Below are positions 6,461 through 6,651 of a stretch of DNA of 6,651 nucleotides, piece by piece. The position numbers and the translations under genes were made by a program. The stretch lies in contig JAZQGH010000147.1 in the NCBI GenBank assembly GCA_045539925.1, positions 1 to 6,651 of the forward strand, read 5' to 3'. The stretch's first letter is position 1. The number at the start of each line of letters is the position of its first letter. The notes under the pieces are model-generated. The model was given only the letters and a program-made list of their open reading frames with translations, had not been told where the DNA came from and did no database searches. The stretch is from SFWF01 sp045539925. GTDB lineage: Bacteria; Bacillota; Clostridia; Oscillospirales; Acutalibacteraceae.

Positions 6461-6508
6461 ATTTTCTTTTAGTGTCTTTGTTAAATTTTCTTTTAGTGTC
6501 TTTGTTAA
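6461..6508. repeat. perfect tandem duplication, 2 x 24 bp
   Basis: Bases 6461-6484 and 6485-6508 are identical 24-bp units containing TTTTAGTGTCTTTGTTAA. They lie between the minus-strand promoter and the transposase start, where an insertion-sequence end is expected, and may be transposase binding sites. The IS boundary itself cannot be placed from one end. Confidence 0.9.
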
Positions 6509-6551
6509 AATGTAGCGTTACAATAGATGTGAGACCAAAAGAATAGAAAAA

Positions 6552-6613
6552 GTGATTGAGTTCTGTTAAAATAAGTTTGCTACAACAGAAAATAACAGAG
6601 AGGACTCAATCAC
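6552..6613 (+). promoter_or_regulatory. hairpin sequestering the transposase ribosome binding site
   Basis: Bases 6552-6561 pair perfectly with 6604-6613 (10 bp), and 6562-6568 pair with 6593-6599 (7 bp). The four unpaired bases between the two right-hand arms (6600-6603) are GAGG, the Shine-Dalgarno core of the gene starting at 6615. The stem ends two bases before the ATG. Such a fold should limit translation from read-through transcripts, a known control in some insertion sequences. Confidence 0.65.
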
Positions 6614-6614
6614 C

Positions 6615-6651
6615 ATGAATAGTATAACACAAAACAAGAGATATTGTCCAC
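6615..6651 (+). CDS. N-terminus of a probable transposase (cut by window end)
   Basis: Twelve codons are visible, MNSITQNKRYCP. The start SITQN followed by an aromatic/basic segment resembles the beginning of DDE-type integrase-core transposases with N-terminal helix-turn-helix domains that I recall from Clostridia. GAGAGG (6598-6603) is a usable ribosome binding site 11 bases upstream. The call depends on recall of a short N-terminus plus the repeat and hairpin context, so it is tentative. No catalytic residues are in view. Confidence 0.5.
   Translation, partial: MNSITQNKRYCP

Larger units (their letters stand above)
6461..6651 (+). mobile_element. left end of a truncated insertion sequence
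   Basis: The interval combines a tandem repeat, a non-coding AT-rich leader with a hairpin around the ribosome binding site, and the start of a probable transposase gene. The outer border is uncertain: the element may start in the tandem repeat or somewhat inside it. The rest lies beyond the window end. Confidence 0.5.

Noticed and set aside
6461..6508. CRISPR array
   Set aside because: Only two repeats, directly adjacent with no spacer, and no cas gene in the window.

Overview
The window looks like chromosomal DNA of a low-to-moderate G+C Clostridia member, probably a gut-type Oscillospiraceae/Ruminococcaceae relative. This is inferred from AGGAG-type ribosome binding sites, a cohesin/dockerin pair, cadherin-like beta-sandwich domains and a transposase start of a type I recall from Clostridia. 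No rRNA or marker gene is present to fix the species.

Left part (1-2714, + strand). Bases 1-166 hold no convincing gene. They contain a dense set of mutually exclusive inverted repeats ending in a T-run, so this is a candidate structured RNA or MITE-like repeat. A near-consensus sigma-A promoter (TTGACA-16-TATAAT) follows, and its start region is covered by a 10-bp inverted repeat typical of ArsR/SmtB operators. It drives a tight three-gene metal-efflux operon: an ArsR/SmtB sensor with both an alpha3-type CVC motif and a complete alpha5 D-x-H-x10-H-xx-E site, a free-standing 72-residue HMA metal-binding protein, and a P1B-2 (Zn/Cd/Pb) ATPase that lacks its own N-terminal HMA domain. The ATPase stop codon runs into an 18-bp hairpin terminator.

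Right part (2717-6414, - strand, convergent). A perfect TTGACA-17-TATAAT promoter drives two translationally coupled genes for surface proteins. The first is a secreted SH3b-glucosaminidase-like cell-wall hydrolase ending in a two-repeat type I dockerin. The second is a type I membrane protein with an extracellular cohesin-like domain, a cadherin-like domain, an unassigned domain, one membrane segment and a strongly acidic cytoplasmic tail. Together they suggest a small tethering system in which the dockerin enzyme is held at the membrane by its operon partner. This is the most interesting inference in the window.

Right edge (6461-6651). A perfect 2 x 24-bp tandem repeat, a hairpin that places the Shine-Dalgarno in a bulge, and the first 12 codons of a probable transposase mark the edge of an insertion sequence cut off by the window end.
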